A stretch of DNA of 64,000 bases from an uncultured Moraxella sp. (GCA_943908405.1 CALTTE010000004.1:1-64000), one strand, 5' to 3'; shown: positions 8,546 through 18,829, counted from the first letter of the stretch. The notes: generated from the sequence alone by a model not told the origin. A program made the numbers and translations.

Positions 8546-9031
8546 ATGTTAAATCAATCTATGCCAAGCACATTTGAGTCAAGCTATCGCCCCAAATTTT
8601 GGCAACTGCCCCTAAATGAGCTAAACGACGCTGAATGGGAGGCGTTGTGTGATGGCTGTGGGGTATGCTGTTTGGTGAAATTTTTGGACGATGACGACCC
8701 CAAATATACTGAGTATACCGATGTGGCGTGCCAATTGCTTGATTGCACCACAGGGCATTGTCGTGATTATGCCAACCGTCAAGCGATTGTGCCAGATTGT
8801 ATTAGTTTGCGTTATTTTATGTTGCCAACGATGGGCTGGCTACCCAGCCACTGTGCTTATAAACGGCGATATCTGGGGCAAGCACTGCCCACTTGGCATT
8901 ATTTGGTGGCGGATAGGCAGACCCACAACAAAGCCTTGGAGCACGTTGGGGCAAAAGGTCGCTGTGTGTCTGAAATTGGGCTAAGTGATGACGATATAGA
9001 AGAGCGGATTGTACGCTGGGTAACCATTTAG
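8546..9031 (+). CDS. YcgN-family protein with CxxCxxCC cluster motif
   Basis: This belongs to the UPF0260/YcgN family of small cytosolic proteins with a Cys-rich motif thought to chelate zinc or iron-sulfur; the biochemical role is not established. The defining segment is CDGCGVCCLVKF near residue 36, followed by further conserved cysteines (VACQLLDCTTGHCRDY and IVPDCISL) and the typical late segments LPSHCAYKRR and KGRCVSE. At 161 residues it is slightly longer than the usual 150 or so. A second in-frame ATG five codons in could be the true start. No operon partner is evident. Confidence 0.85.
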   Translation: MLNQSMPSTFESSYRPKFWQLPLNELNDAEWEALCDGCGVCCLVKFLDDDDPKYTEYTDVACQLLDCTTGHCRDYANRQAIVPDCISLRYFMLPTMGWLPSHCAYKRRYLGQALPTWHYLVADRQTHNKALEHVGAKGRCVSEIGLSDDDIEERIVRWVTI

Positions 9032-9493
9032 TCATTGAATGCTATTTAATGATTGAATATTAAGGATAAATGCGGTAAAGTAATTGCCTTTTTGTAGTGC
9101 TTAAGGTGTGTTAAAATTTAATCGGTGTATTGATTGCCCAATCATTGATGGTTGAAGCTGTAATAATTAAGCTGTGACAATTAAGTTATAATAATTAAAT
9201 TTCATATTAAGTGGTTTTTCGGTTTATCAGTAATGGCGATTGATGGGTAGGGATTGGCATTGGTGGGTTATTGTGTGCAAATTGAGTGTTTGCCTTTGAT
9301 ATGCAAGGTCTAATATGCAAGGCTGGTAACCAAAAAGCGATTAAGCAATGATGGTATTTTAAAATAAAGGTATTTTAGATTGTTTGCTTGATTAAGCAAT
9401 GTTTAACAAGTAACAATGTTTAGCAAGTAAATAAGCACAAGTTTACAATGTTTTAATTTATAGTGTTTTAAGACTGTTTTATGGAATAAGATT
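9032..9493. other. 462-nt non-coding gap
   Basis: No gene was recognised. The stretch is AT-rich with many short direct repeats, such as ATAATTAA units near 9160-9200 and TATGCAAGG twice near 9300-9320, but no clear array, terminator or RNA structure. Confidence 0.5.
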
Positions 9494-10342
9494 ATGTCTG
9501 ATGATGGTGGTCATTGGTCGCGAGGGTTTAAGCGGTGGTTGTCATTTGCCCCTGAAACTCGTGATGAATTGATAAAGCTGGTACAAGAATCTCGCCAATT
9601 TTTGGAGCCTGATACGGTAGATATGCTAGAGGGGGTGCTTGAGTTGCCCGCCACGCAAGTCAAAGAGATTATGACACCCCGCACCCAAATGATAAGCCTT
9701 GCCAGCGATGATACCCTTGATGAGATTGTGGCAATGGTCTTGCAAACCGCCCATTCTCGTTATCCTGTATTAGACAGCCACGATGGCGATGCGGTGATTG
9801 GAATTTTATTGACCAAAGATTTAATTCCACTGCTTGCCCAAGAACACAGCGTATTAACCTTGTCCAATTTATTGCGTAAACCGCTGTATATTAGCGAGAC
9901 GGCACGTTGTGATACACTGCTACGTTCCTTGCAACAAGCCCAAGTACATATGGCGGTGGTGCTAGATGAGTTTGGCGGTGTGTCAGGGGTGGTAACGATG
10001 GAGGATTTACTTGAGGAGATTGTCGGCGATATTGTAGACGAGCACGACGATTGGACAGAAGATAGCGGTATTAACAACATTGTCGCTCACCCAACCAAAA
10101 TCGGGACGTGGCTTGTGCAAGCCTCCACCCCCATTGGTGATTGTAATGAGGTTTTGGGCAGTAGCTTTGATGATACCGATGTGGACACAATGGGCGGTCT
10201 GGTAATGCAAGCCATCGGTCGGCTTGGGCAATTGCAAGGCGAAACGGTGGTGATTGAGCATTGGCAAATTACCATCACCAAGGCGGAAAATCATTTTATT
10301 GAACTGTTGGAATTAACATTGATGCCATCAAGTCAAGAATAA
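9494..10342 (+). CDS. corC: CorC/YbeX-type CBS-domain protein
   Basis: The protein belongs to the YbeX/CorC subgroup linked to magnesium/cobalt efflux and, in E. coli, to ribosome maintenance. It has an N-terminal linker (ETRDELIKLVQESRQF), the VKEIMTPRTQMI entry to a CBS pair, a second CBS domain (MAVVLDEFGGVSGVVTMEDLLEEIVGDI) and a C-terminal CorC_HlyC domain. It lacks the DUF21 membrane domain of HlyC/CorC transporters, so it is soluble or peripheral. Its position directly upstream of lnt reproduces the conserved ybeX-lnt order, but the 260-nt gap and the absence of ybeZ and ybeY show the usual operon has been broken up here. Confidence 0.88.
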   Translation: MSDDGGHWSRGFKRWLSFAPETRDELIKLVQESRQFLEPDTVDMLEGVLELPATQVKEIMTPRTQMISLASDDTLDEIVAMVLQTAHSRYPVLDSHDGDAVIGILLTKDLIPLLAQEHSVLTLSNLLRKPLYISETARCDTLLRSLQQAQVHMAVVLDEFGGVSGVVTMEDLLEEIVGDIVDEHDDWTEDSGINNIVAHPTKIGTWLVQASTPIGDCNEVLGSSFDDTDVDTMGGLVMQAIGRLGQLQGETVVIEHWQITITKAENHFIELLELTLMPSSQE

Positions 10343-10602
10343 CAAGCAAGTCAAGAATAACAAGTCTTTAAACCTGCCAAAATCAAGCAATCGTTAAACA
10401 AATACCAGTTATTTAAACGCCAATTATTTGAGAAAATGCCAATTATCAAAAATAAGCGTTGTTGGGTTGGCATTATTGTTGGATTAGCGTTATTGAATAA
10501 GCATTGTTGTTTGTACTATCAAGCAACCATTTAGTAGGTATTTATTAAGAATTGGCTAAGTTTTAAAATTTTGTTTTTTATTTATTGTTAATTGATTAAA
10601 TT

Positions 10603-12204
10603 ATGCGTACTCACCGACCGATTGCTAAACAACAAAATCGCCATTTGCCATTTGGCGTATCGCTCATTGCCGCTTTGATTGCAGGCTTGTCGTTTGTGTT
10701 GTCGCTTGCCCCTTATGGTCTGTGGGTGGTTGCAATTTTATCACCGCTGTTGCTTTATGCACTGCTTTTGCCCATCAAAAAAGCCTATCAAGGCTGGTTG
10801 ATTGGTTGGGTGTATGGCTTTGGGCTTTGGGCGACAGGGGCGTTTTGGCTTTATAGTTCTATTCACGATTATGGTAATGTAAGCCCCCCTTTGGCTTTGA
10901 TGTTAATTGCTTTGATGGCAATGATAATGGGGCTGTTTCACGCAGTGATGGCGTGGGTTTTTGTGCGTTTTTTGGGGCGACAACCCTTGGCGTTTGCTTC
11001 GCTTTGGGTGCTGCAAGAATGGCTTAAAACGTGGCTATTAACAGGCTTTCCTTGGTTATTTGTGGGTTATGCGTATAGCGATTTGCCCTTTGTTGTATCG
11101 CTTGCCCCTGTGGTGGGGGTGTTGGGTATTGGCTTTGTTTCTGTATTTTTGTCTGCCAGTATGGTTGAGCTTGCTCGCCAGCGGGTAGGTTATTTATTGA
11201 TGGCGGTTTTATTGCTTGGCTTATCGCTGTCGCTTTGGTTTTTGGACCCAGCTTATACCAAAGTCAAAGATACGCCGTTATCGGTATCGCTAGTGCAGGG
11301 CAATGTACCCCAACAAATTAAATGGGACAGCGATTATCAAAATGAAATTTTGGCAACGTATTTTTATTTGTCGCAAAACGAATGGGGGCAAGATTTGGTG
11401 GTGTGGCCAGAAGCGGCAATACCGCTATTTCAAGATGAGGTCGCTTTATTTTTAGATGAGCTGTCCAAACGAGCCAAAACCTATGGCACAAGCTGGATTA
11501 CAGGCATTCCTTATAAAGAGCTTAACGTCAATCAAGCCCATAATACCCACGAAACAAATGCCAACACCGCCGAAGGACTACCACCATTTTATAATGCGGT
11601 AATAGCGTTTGGAATGGCTGATGGTGTCTATAAAAAACAACACCTTGTGCCATTTGGCGAGTACATTCCTTTTTCTGGGCTGTTTAATATTTTACCTAAT
11701 TTAGCGGGTAATCAAGCGGTGTTAAATCACAGTGCTGGTAGTGCCAATCAGCCCCCCTTGTTTATCAAAGGCAATCCAATGGGCGTAGCAATTTGTTATG
11801 AGGTGGCTTATCCTAATACCACACGCTTAAATGCCAAAAATAGCGATTTTTTATTAACGGTGTCCAATGACGCTTGGTTTGGGACAAGCGCAGGCCCGCA
11901 TCAGCATTTACAAATGGTGCGTATGCGTAGCCTTGAGACGGGCAAATGGTTTGTGCGTGCCACCAACAACGGCATTACCGCCATCATTGATCACAAAGGG
12001 CATTTGGTTGAGGTTGCCCCCCAATTTGAACGTTTGGTGCTACGTGGGCAAGTCAATTTGATGACAGGGCTAACTCCTTATGGGCGATTTGGTGATTATC
12101 CGTTGTTGATTGTGTCGGTGCTATTGTGTTTGGTGAGTATTTGGGCTGAGCGTAATGGTCGTTATTTTGCCAAAGACGGCAAATACCATCAAGATTACCG
12201 TTAA
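10603..12204 (+). CDS. lnt: Apolipoprotein N-acyltransferase
   Basis: Lnt adds the third acyl chain to the N-terminal Cys of lipoproteins in the inner membrane, using phospholipid as donor. The first 220 residues hold several membrane helices and the rest is a nitrilase-like periplasmic domain. The catalytic triad is visible: Glu near residue 270 (VWPEAAIP), Lys near 345 (KQHLVPFGEYIPF) and Cys 398 (AICYEVAYP). The terminal helix (YPLLIVSVLLCLVSIW) completes the family layout. The length of 533 residues is normal. The window encodes at least three likely substrates: BamE, a MliC-like protein and a TbpB-like lipoprotein. Confidence 0.96.
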   Translation: MRTHRPIAKQQNRHLPFGVSLIAALIAGLSFVLSLAPYGLWVVAILSPLLLYALLLPIKKAYQGWLIGWVYGFGLWATGAFWLYSSIHDYGNVSPPLALMLIALMAMIMGLFHAVMAWVFVRFLGRQPLAFASLWVLQEWLKTWLLTGFPWLFVGYAYSDLPFVVSLAPVVGVLGIGFVSVFLSASMVELARQRVGYLLMAVLLLGLSLSLWFLDPAYTKVKDTPLSVSLVQGNVPQQIKWDSDYQNEILATYFYLSQNEWGQDLVVWPEAAIPLFQDEVALFLDELSKRAKTYGTSWITGIPYKELNVNQAHNTHETNANTAEGLPPFYNAVIAFGMADGVYKKQHLVPFGEYIPFSGLFNILPNLAGNQAVLNHSAGSANQPPLFIKGNPMGVAICYEVAYPNTTRLNAKNSDFLLTVSNDAWFGTSAGPHQHLQMVRMRSLETGKWFVRATNNGITAIIDHKGHLVEVAPQFERLVLRGQVNLMTGLTPYGRFGDYPLLIVSVLLCLVSIWAERNGRYFAKDGKYHQDYR

Positions 12205-12472
12205 ACGATGTTTTCATCCAAGTTGTTAAGCCAATGCCGTTGAATGTAATTAACTGAATGCGGTTTGAGCTAGTGTGATTTATTCAATAATCTGGTATTG
12301 CTTGAATATGGGCTTGATTATATGATGTCGCTTGTTAATTGGTCATTGGGTTGATTTTGGGGCGTATTGTTTTTGGTAATGGTGTTTTTGGTAATGGTGT
12401 TTGCGGTAGTGTTTATTGATATTTTGCGATATAATAGCATTGAATTAATTTTTAAATAAAAAGGTGGCAAAA

Positions 12473-12856
12473 ATGGCACACGATGCAACAGAAAACAATC
12501 CCAAAAAAGAGGCCTTGATGGCACTTGTAGGTATAGGATTGTTGCTAACCATTATTGCAGGTATTGGTGTTTCGGCGTGGCTACGCCCAGCAGGCGAGCA
12601 TTTTGTTGAGCCTGTTATGGTGGAAGCGGTAGAACAAGCCACGTTGGTTGAAGGACAATCAGAAGCGGTTGCTCCTGCTCAAGCTGAAAATGCAGGCGTG
12701 GATAATGTGATAAATCCAGTGGTTGGCACAACCGCAGATAGCCCAACCGCTGCTCCAGCTGAAATAAGCGATACAACCACTGCTCCCCCTGAAGCTGAAG
12801 GTGTGCCAAGTGATACGGTTATTGATACAAATGTAGATAACACTACAACAAAATAA
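12473..12856 (+). CDS. Small single-pass membrane protein of unknown function
   Basis: I do not recognise this protein. It is 127 residues from the ATG at 12473, which is preceded by AAGG; a GTG at 12464 is less likely. After a short basic cytoplasmic start, one hydrophobic helix (LMALVGIGLLLTIIAGIGV) is followed by a long acidic tail rich in Ala, Pro, Thr and Val that looks disordered and periplasmic. Cell-envelope linker or anchoring roles are possible, but nothing specific can be claimed. It stands alone between lnt and the aminopeptidase gene. Confidence 0.65.
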   Translation: MAHDATENNPKKEALMALVGIGLLLTIIAGIGVSAWLRPAGEHFVEPVMVEAVEQATLVEGQSEAVAPAQAENAGVDNVINPVVGTTADSPTAAPAEISDTTTAPPEAEGVPSDTVIDTNVDNTTTK

Positions 12857-12989
12857 CAATGAACAGGATAAAATTTATCAATTTAATGGTTGTTGAAACT
12901 GATAAATGGTAGAATTTGTTAGATGATCAATAAGGCTTTAATCAATCACATTGAAAAAATTGCAAATTGAAAAAAATTAAGGATAAAAA

Positions 12990-14753
12990 ATGCGCACCAA
13001 CAAACTGACTGCTTTACGTCAATTGATGACGGATAAAGATATTGATGCGGTAATTGTGCCATCGGCAGACCCCCATATGTCGGAGTATTTGCCTGATTAT
13101 TGGCAAGGGCGGGCGTGGTTGTCGGGCTTTACAGGTTCAGTGGGTACGCTTGTGGTGTTGCAAGAGACCGCTTATTTGTGGGCGGATAGCCGTTATTGGT
13201 TGCAAGCTGACAAACAGCTACAAGGCAGCGGCATTGCCCTTAAAAAAATCGGCGTTGATGATAGCTATATTGACTTTTTGAGCCAAACGCTTAGCAAAAC
13301 CGCCACCATTGCTATTGATGGGGCGAGTGTGTCTTTAAGTGAATATGATAAGCTGTCGGCTGTTTTTGCTCATATCAATACCGATGATTTGTTAGATGCA
13401 CTTTGGCACGACCGCCCAAGCCTGCCCACCGCTACCATTTATCCGCATAATCCTGCTTTTGTATTTAAAAGTAGCCAAGAAAAACTCGTCCAAGTTCGTG
13501 AACAAATCAAAGCGGTCAATGCCGATTATCATTTGTTATCAAGCCTTGATGATATTGCGTGGATAACTAATTTGCGTGGGGCTGATGTGCCTTGTAATCC
13601 AGTGTTTTTGGCACATTTGCTGATTGGGACAACTACCGCAGTATTGTATGTTGATAAGCAAAAAATAGATGATGCTGTAAAAGCCTTGTTGGATAACGCT
13701 GGTATCACCACCAAAGCTTATGAGGCAATCGCCGATGACTTGGCGAATTTATCGGGGTCTTTGTATCTTGACCCCAATAAAGTAGCGGTGGGTACACTGC
13801 AAACCCTACCCAAGACGGTAACGCTGATTAAAAAAACCAATCCAAGCACACTACTAAAAGCCATAAAAAGTGAGCAAGAATTAGACGGCATTCGTGACGC
13901 AATGCGTCAAGATGGTATCGCTTTATGTGAATTTTTTGCCGATTTTGAACAAAAACTAGCCGATGGCGTGGTTATCAATGAAGTGGATGTAGATACGCTG
14001 TTAACAAAAGCTCGTGCCAAACAGCCTAACTTTATTAGTCCAAGTTTTGATAGTATTGTCGGTTTTGCTGGCAATGGAGCGATTGTTCATTATCACGCTG
14101 AGCCTGACAGCTGTGCCACCATTACTGGCGATGGGCTTCTTTTGATTGATTCAGGGGCTCAGTACCAAAACGGCACGACCGACATCACCCGTATGGTTGG
14201 TGTTGGCACAATCTCAGCCCAAGCCAAAACCGATGTAACTTATGTGTTAAAAGCCCACATTGCACTGGCACAAGCGGTATTTCCAGCAGATGTGCCATCA
14301 ATGGCGATAGATGCCATTGCCCGCTTGCCAATGTGGCAACAAGGGTTAGATTATGGACACGGCACAGGACACGGCGTGGGTTATTTTTTGAATGTCCACG
14401 AAGGTCCACAGGTGATTGCTTATTCCGCTCCAAGTCACCCTGACCGAGTGTTAAAGCAAGGTATGGTAACAAGCAATGAGCCTGGGCTATATCGTACCGA
14501 TCAATGGGGTATTCGCCTTGAGAATTTGGTGGCGTGTGTGCCATATAAGACCACGCAATTTGGCAAGTTTTTGCAATTTGATGATTTAACCTTGTGTCCT
14601 TTTGATACTCGCCTTATCGTGCCTGAATTGCTAAACGACCAAGAAAAAACGTGGCTTAATAAGTATCATCAAAAAGTTTATGATGCGTTGATTGATGGGG
14701 TAACAGGCGAGGCTAAAGCGTGGCTTATTGAGCGGACAAAAGCCATTGCCTAA
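12990..14753 (+). CDS. Xaa-Pro aminopeptidase (aminopeptidase P, long form)
   Basis: Aminopeptidase P removes an N-terminal residue that precedes proline. At 587 residues this is the long three-domain form: two creatinase-like N domains and a C-terminal M24 pita-bread domain. The dimetal ligands are all visible: Asp in LLIDSGAQY, Asp in NGTTDITR, His in YGHGTGHGVG, Glu in TSNEPGLY and Glu in GIRLENL. It is cytosolic with no signal peptide. The ATG follows AAGGA by a few bases. It lies upstream of tRNA-Trp with its own apparent transcription unit. Confidence 0.93.
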   Translation: MRTNKLTALRQLMTDKDIDAVIVPSADPHMSEYLPDYWQGRAWLSGFTGSVGTLVVLQETAYLWADSRYWLQADKQLQGSGIALKKIGVDDSYIDFLSQTLSKTATIAIDGASVSLSEYDKLSAVFAHINTDDLLDALWHDRPSLPTATIYPHNPAFVFKSSQEKLVQVREQIKAVNADYHLLSSLDDIAWITNLRGADVPCNPVFLAHLLIGTTTAVLYVDKQKIDDAVKALLDNAGITTKAYEAIADDLANLSGSLYLDPNKVAVGTLQTLPKTVTLIKKTNPSTLLKAIKSEQELDGIRDAMRQDGIALCEFFADFEQKLADGVVINEVDVDTLLTKARAKQPNFISPSFDSIVGFAGNGAIVHYHAEPDSCATITGDGLLLIDSGAQYQNGTTDITRMVGVGTISAQAKTDVTYVLKAHIALAQAVFPADVPSMAIDAIARLPMWQQGLDYGHGTGHGVGYFLNVHEGPQVIAYSAPSHPDRVLKQGMVTSNEPGLYRTDQWGIRLENLVACVPYKTTQFGKFLQFDDLTLCPFDTRLIVPELLNDQEKTWLNKYHQKVYDALIDGVTGEAKAWLIERTKAIA

Positions 14754-14919
14754 CGTCTTTTTGCCTAATGTCTTTTTTATAGCAAGTCAGTTAGTTGCGG
14801 TTTTGTGGCGTGTTGCATAAATAGTTTTTTGGTGTGCTGCATAAATTTGGCTGATTGATATTTAGATTAACATTTGTATTTAAATTGACATTGGTCAAGT
14901 AAATCTTTTGAGAAACAAG

Positions 14920-14947
14920 TTGCAATTTTGAAAAATAAGCGTATAAT
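14920..14947 (+). promoter_or_regulatory. Candidate promoter of tRNA-Trp / secE
   Basis: TTGCAA (14920-14925) and TATAAT (14942-14947) are 16 nt apart, and the -10 ends 17 nt before the first tRNA base. It probably drives tRNA-Trp, secE and nusG. Confidence 0.65.
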
Positions 14948-14964
14948 AGCAACTCTTAACATTT

Positions 14965-15040
14965 AGGCGACTAGTTCAATTGGTAGAGCGTCGGTCTCCA
15001 AAACCGAATGTTGGGGGTTCGAGTCCCTCGTCGCCTGCCA
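14965..15040 (+). tRNA. tRNA-Trp(CCA)
   Basis: The 76-nt cloverleaf includes encoded CCA. The acceptor stem AGGCGAC pairs with GTCGCCT, the T arm carries GGTTCGAGTCC, and the anticodon CCA is at 14998-15000. It sits 66 nt upstream of secE, the arrangement known in Moraxellaceae. Confidence 0.97.
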
Positions 15041-15106
15041 TCTTTTATACTCCCACCAGCTTTTTGGCACATCTACAAGGCATTGGTTTTTCAAGGCAAG
15101 ATTTCT

Positions 15107-15580
15107 ATGAGTGACAACAAAGACAATCTTGAGCAACAAACACAAGTTGCCAGCCCACCAAAAAAAACACCTGAGCCAACGGTAGTTTCCAAAGAAAGTG
15201 TGGTTGATGTTGCTAAAAAACACTCTGCCAAAGATATTCTACTGTGGTTAATTGCGGTAGGTTGTTTGATATCAGCAACATTAGCCCCTGATTATTTATC
15301 AGGGCATTGGACGGTGGCTAGTGATGTTTGGGTAAGAATTGCCATTACCGCAGGATTGGTGGTTGTTGCTTTGGTTTGTCTTGCTTTTACTCATCAAGGC
15401 GGTGCCTTCAAAACCCTTTTAAAAGATGCAGGGGTAGAGTTACGTCGTATCACTTGGCCGAGCAAAAATGAAACAGTAACTTATACGTGGCAAGTGATTG
15501 TTGTTACGATTATTGTGGGTATTTTGGTTTGGCTGTTGGACAACTTTTTTAATTATGTGGTAGGTTTTATTTTAGGATAG
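15107..15580 (+). CDS. secE: Preprotein translocase subunit SecE
   Basis: SecE clamps SecY in the inner-membrane Sec translocon. The product is 157 residues with a Lys/Pro-rich acidic N-terminal tail of about 45 residues, two helices ([16 protein letters not shown] and [13 protein letters not shown]), the conserved amphipathic segment [20 protein letters not shown] and a final membrane helix. This is the three-helix form of gammaproteobacteria with a somewhat long N terminus. I chose the ATG at 15107, because the open frame upstream runs into the tRNA. nusG follows after 8 nt, so the two are surely co-transcribed. Confidence 0.95.
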   Translation: MSDNKDNLEQQTQVASPPKKTPEPTVVSKESVVDVAKKHSAKDILLWLIAVGCLISATLAPDYLSGHWTVASDVWVRIAITAGLVVVALVCLAFTHQGGAFKTLLKDAGVELRRITWPSKNETVTYTWQVIVVTIIVGILVWLLDNFFNYVVGFILG

Positions 15581-15588
15581 GTGAGACA

Positions 15589-16125
15589 ATGAGCGATATG
15601 CGTTGGTATATTATTCAAGCGTTTTCTGGCTATGAAAAGCAAGTGCAACGCTCTTTGCTTGAGCGTATTAAACGCAGTGAATTTGCCGAATATTTTGGTG
15701 AGGTGTTGGTACCCACTGAAGAAGTCGTTGAGATGAAAGATGGCAAAAAACGCACTACCGAACGTAAATTATTTCCAGGTTATGTGCTGATTCATATGAA
15801 AATGCAAGATGAAACGTGGCACTTGGTTAAAAATTGTCCCAATATCAATGGTTTTATTGGCGGTACTCCAGAGAAGCCAGCTCCAATTACTCAAGTAGAA
15901 GCTGACCGCATTTTAAATCGTATTCAGGGTAATGAAACCCCAAGACCTAAGACAATGTTTGAGCCTGGTGAAGAGGTGTTGGTGATTGATGGTCCATTTA
16001 CTGATTTTAAAGGGCTGGTAGAAAAAGTGGATTATGAAAAATCTAAGTTGCATTTAACGGTGAGTGTTTTTAATCGACCAACACCTGTTGAACTTGAATT
16101 TTCTAAAGTGGAAAAAATTAACTAG
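15589..16125 (+). CDS. nusG: Transcription elongation/termination factor NusG
   Basis: NusG binds the RNA polymerase clamp to keep elongation processive and couples it to Rho or the ribosome. The 178-residue protein has the NGN domain ([45 protein letters not shown]) and the C-terminal KOW domain ([20 protein letters not shown]). The ATG follows GGTGAG, and the gene is translationally close to secE. Length and sequence are typical. Confidence 0.98.
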   Translation: MSDMRWYIIQAFSGYEKQVQRSLLERIKRSEFAEYFGEVLVPTEEVVEMKDGKKRTTERKLFPGYVLIHMKMQDETWHLVKNCPNINGFIGGTPEKPAPITQVEADRILNRIQGNETPRPKTMFEPGEEVLVIDGPFTDFKGLVEKVDYEKSKLHLTVSVFNRPTPVELEFSKVEKIN

Positions 16126-16328
16126 TATTTTAGTAAAAATTTATAATATCAATTTATTATATAAGTCGTATGATTGATTGGATTAGCATTAAAATAATCA
16201 ATATAATAATATCAAAATATAAATTTTAGATAAAAAAATTTATTCGGTGTTATGTTGAATTGGTAGACTGATTTTAAGCAATCAAATTAGATGCTCAAAT
16301 TAAAACAATGTAGTTTGAATATTACACA

Positions 16329-16394
16329 GCCGATTAACGGCGAAACCCAAGGGGAGCTATTTTAGCGTTTGCACCCATTTTTAGGAGAAAATTT
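16329..16394 (+). promoter_or_regulatory. Candidate L1-binding leader of rplKA
   Basis: The leader before rplK contains GGGGAGC, a short stem with GCTATTTTAGC, and TTGCACCC just upstream of the ribosome-binding site. This resembles the L1 target that autoregulates the rplK-rplA mRNA in other gammaproteobacteria. The assignment is from memory of that pattern and is not modelled. Confidence 0.45.
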
Positions 16395-16826
16395 ATGGCA
16401 AAAAAGATTGATGGTTACATCAAATTGCAAGTGCCTGCTGGTAAAGCAAATCCATCGCCACCTATTGGACCTGCATTGGGTCAAAAGGGCGTTAATATTA
16501 TGGCATTTTGTAAAGAATTTAATGCCGCTTCTGCCAATTTAGAGCCAGGCTTGCCAACCCCTGTAGAAATTACTGTTTACAGCGATAAGTCATTTACGTT
16601 TATTATGAAATCGCCTCCTGCTGCGGTATTGTTGCGTAAAGCGGCTGGTATTACTAAAGGGTCAAGTACGCCGCATTCAAGCAAAGTCGGTAAGGTGACT
16701 CGTGAGCAGTTGGAAGAAATCGCCAAAACTAAAGAGGCTGATTTGACAGGTGCTGACCTTGAGGCGGCAGTTAAAACAATTGCTGGAACAGCCCGTTCAA
16801 TGGGTATTACTGTGGAGGGTATGTAA
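16395..16826 (+). CDS. rplK: 50S ribosomal protein L11
   Basis: L11 forms the GTPase-associated stalk base with 23S rRNA and L10. The 143-residue product shows the N-terminal segment [22 protein letters not shown] and the C-terminal rRNA-binding domain ending in [14 protein letters not shown]. The ATG follows AGGAGA at ideal spacing. Its stop overlaps the rplA start (TAATG), indicating coupled translation. Confidence 0.98.
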   Translation: MAKKIDGYIKLQVPAGKANPSPPIGPALGQKGVNIMAFCKEFNAASANLEPGLPTPVEITVYSDKSFTFIMKSPPAAVLLRKAAGITKGSSTPHSSKVGKVTREQLEEIAKTKEADLTGADLEAAVKTIAGTARSMGITVEGM

Positions 16827-17524
16827 TGGCAAAATTAACCAAACGTCAAAAGCAAATTGCTGAAAAAATTGACACCAATAAGTTGCATACTATTAGCGAG
16901 GCGGTAGAGATTTTAAATAGCTTGCCACCAGCAAAATTCGCTGAATCAATTGATATTGCTATTAATCTGGGTGTTGATCCACGTAAATCTGATCAAGTGG
17001 TGCGTGGGGCAACCAATTTACCTGCAGGTACTGGCAAAACCAAACGCGTTGCAGTGTTTGCTCAGGGAGCTGCTGCTGATGCCGCCAGAGAAGCAGGGGC
17101 GGATATTGTGGGTTTTGAGGACTTAGCAGAAAGCATCAAAGCGGGTAATATGGATTTTGATGTGGTGATTGCCTCGCCTGATGCAATGCGTGTGGTCGGG
17201 CAATTGGGTACAATTTTGGGTCCTCGTGGTTTAATGCCCAACCCAAAAGTAGGTACGGTAACTCCCGATGTTGCTACTGCAGTTAAAAATACCAAAGCAG
17301 GTCAGGCGCAATATCGTGTGGACAAGGCAGGTATTATTCACGCTTCAATTGGACGTATCGGTTTTGGTGCAGAACAGATTGAGCAAAATGCCACAGCGTT
17401 ATTAAATGATTTAAAGCGTGCCAAACCTGCAACGTCTAAAGGCGTGTATATCAAAAAAATCACGCTATCTAGCACAATGGGGCCTGGTATTGCTATTGAC
17501 CCTGTGCCACATCGTAACAATTGA
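16826..17524 (+). CDS. rplA: 50S ribosomal protein L1
   Basis: L1 forms the mobile L1 stalk that handles E-site tRNA, and it represses its own mRNA. The 232-residue protein has the signatures [38 protein letters not shown] and [10 protein letters not shown]. Its start overlaps the rplK stop by 1 nt. It is the last gene before the L10 leader. Confidence 0.98.
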   Translation: MAKLTKRQKQIAEKIDTNKLHTISEAVEILNSLPPAKFAESIDIAINLGVDPRKSDQVVRGATNLPAGTGKTKRVAVFAQGAAADAAREAGADIVGFEDLAESIKAGNMDFDVVIASPDAMRVVGQLGTILGPRGLMPNPKVGTVTPDVATAVKNTKAGQAQYRVDKAGIIHASIGRIGFGAEQIEQNATALLNDLKRAKPATSKGVYIKKITLSSTMGPGIAIDPVPHRNN

Positions 17525-17635
17525 TTGAAAGATAATAACACCTATTAAATATAAATAGCTAAATGCAAATAAAAGCGTGATATTTTTTAATAGGTGTGAT
17601 ATACTAATTATAGTAGCAATACTGTGATAATTTTA

Positions 17636-17801
17636 GGTCAGCACGTAGGTTGTGCTGTCTAAGACCGTAGGCGATAAGCAAATTTACATTTTGTTTGTCT
17701 TAAAAATGGTTTGACTTAAAACCAACAGCCTACGCAGACGGCTTTTGCCGTATTGGTGCAAAGTAAAAACTTTGTGAATTTGGTAATTATGGAGACAACC
17801 T
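17636..17801 (+). promoter_or_regulatory. L10 (RplJ) leader, autoregulatory mRNA element
   Basis: The 277-nt space before rplJ contains a folded leader. CGTAGG and CCTACG segments (near 17645-17670 and 17730-17736), the motif GCCTACGCAGACGG and a long-range partner are typical of the structured RNA bound by the L10-L12 complex to repress rplJL translation. The boundaries are approximate and the element is recognised by eye. Confidence 0.65.
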
Positions 17802-18302
17802 ATGGCGTTAAATTTCGAAGACAAAAAAGCAATTGTTGCTGAAGTCAATGAAACTGCCAAAGTTGCCCTTTCTGCTGTGGTTGCTGACTCTCGTGGCGTA
17901 ACTGTAGCAAAAATGACCGAACTTCGTAAAAGTGCTCGTGCTGCTGGTGTGGATATGCGTATTGTTCGCAATACTTTATTGCGCCGTGCATTACAGGGTA
18001 CAGACTATGAGTGCATGAATGATGTATTTGTAGGTCCGACGCTGATAGCGTTTTCTAACGAACATCCAGGTGCTGCAGCACGGTTGTTTAAGGAATTTGC
18101 TAAAGGCAACGACAAGTTTGAGATTAAAGGGGCTGCTTTTGAAGGCGAATTTATTGATGCAAGTGCGATTGATCGCTTAGCTACTTTGCCGACTTATGAT
18201 GAGGCAATTGCTCGCTTAATGGGCACAATGAAAGAAGCAGCGGCTGGTAAATTGGCACGTACTTTGGCAGCTTTGCGTGATAAAATGCAAGAAACGGCTT
18301 AA
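17802..18302 (+). CDS. rplJ: 50S ribosomal protein L10
   Basis: L10 anchors L7/L12 dimers to the ribosome stalk. The 166-residue protein has the N-domain segment [20 protein letters not shown] and the C-terminal helix ([17 protein letters not shown]) that binds L12 dimers. The ATG follows GGAGACAACCT. It forms the rplJL unit with rplL, 36 nt downstream, under the leader described upstream. Confidence 0.98.
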   Translation: MALNFEDKKAIVAEVNETAKVALSAVVADSRGVTVAKMTELRKSARAAGVDMRIVRNTLLRRALQGTDYECMNDVFVGPTLIAFSNEHPGAAARLFKEFAKGNDKFEIKGAAFEGEFIDASAIDRLATLPTYDEAIARLMGTMKEAAAGKLARTLAALRDKMQETA

Positions 18303-18338
18303 TTTTATTTATTTTTAATTTTTTATAGGAATATTGCT

Positions 18339-18710
18339 ATGTCATTAACTAACGAACAAATCTTAGATGCAATTGCTGAAAAATCAGTAATGGAAATTGT
18401 TGAACTTATCTCAGCAATGGAAGAAAAATTTGGTGTGTCTGCCGCCGCTTTGGCTGCTCCTGCCGCTGCCGCCGATGCTGGTGCTGCTGTTGAAGAAAAA
18501 GATGATTTTAATGTTGTCTTAACTGGTGCTGGCGATAAGAAAGTTGCGGTTATTAAAGCGGTGCGTGAAATCACAGGTCTGGGTCTAAAAGAAGCCAAAG
18601 ACTTGGTGGAAGGTGCTCCGCAAACTGTTAAAGAAGGTGTTGCTAAAGCAGAAGCAGAAGAGCTTAAGAAAAAGCTAGAAGAAGCGGGTGCTTCTGTTGA
18701 GCTTAAATAA
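18339..18710 (+). CDS. rplL: 50S ribosomal protein L7/L12
   Basis: L7/L12 recruits translational GTPases. The 123-residue product has the helical N-terminal dimerisation domain, an Ala-rich hinge, and a C domain with [20 protein letters not shown] and [14 protein letters not shown]. The Shine-Dalgarno AGGA lies 8-9 nt before the ATG. An attenuator-like terminator follows before rpoB, which lets rplL be made in excess over rpoBC. Confidence 0.98.
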   Translation: MSLTNEQILDAIAEKSVMEIVELISAMEEKFGVSAAALAAPAAAADAGAAVEEKDDFNVVLTGAGDKKVAVIKAVREITGLGLKEAKDLVEGAPQTVKEGVAKAEAEELKKKLEEAGASVELK

Positions 18711-18792
18711 GTAATTTGCTTTCTTTCTTAAATTAACACTGATAGTATAAATATCTTTGTTTATTGATAAATGTTTTAAAAGCAAATAAAAA

Positions 18793-18829
18793 GAGTCGAT
18801 AATAATGGTTGTATTATCGGCTTTTTTTT
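18793..18829 (+). terminator. Terminator/attenuator between rplL and rpoB
   Basis: A 9-bp stem GTCGATAAT / ATTATCGGC (one G-U pair) with a 9-nt loop is followed by eight T. It lies in the 354-nt rplL-rpoB gap. By analogy with other bacteria it is partly read through. The rest of the gap contains no recognised gene. Confidence 0.75.
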
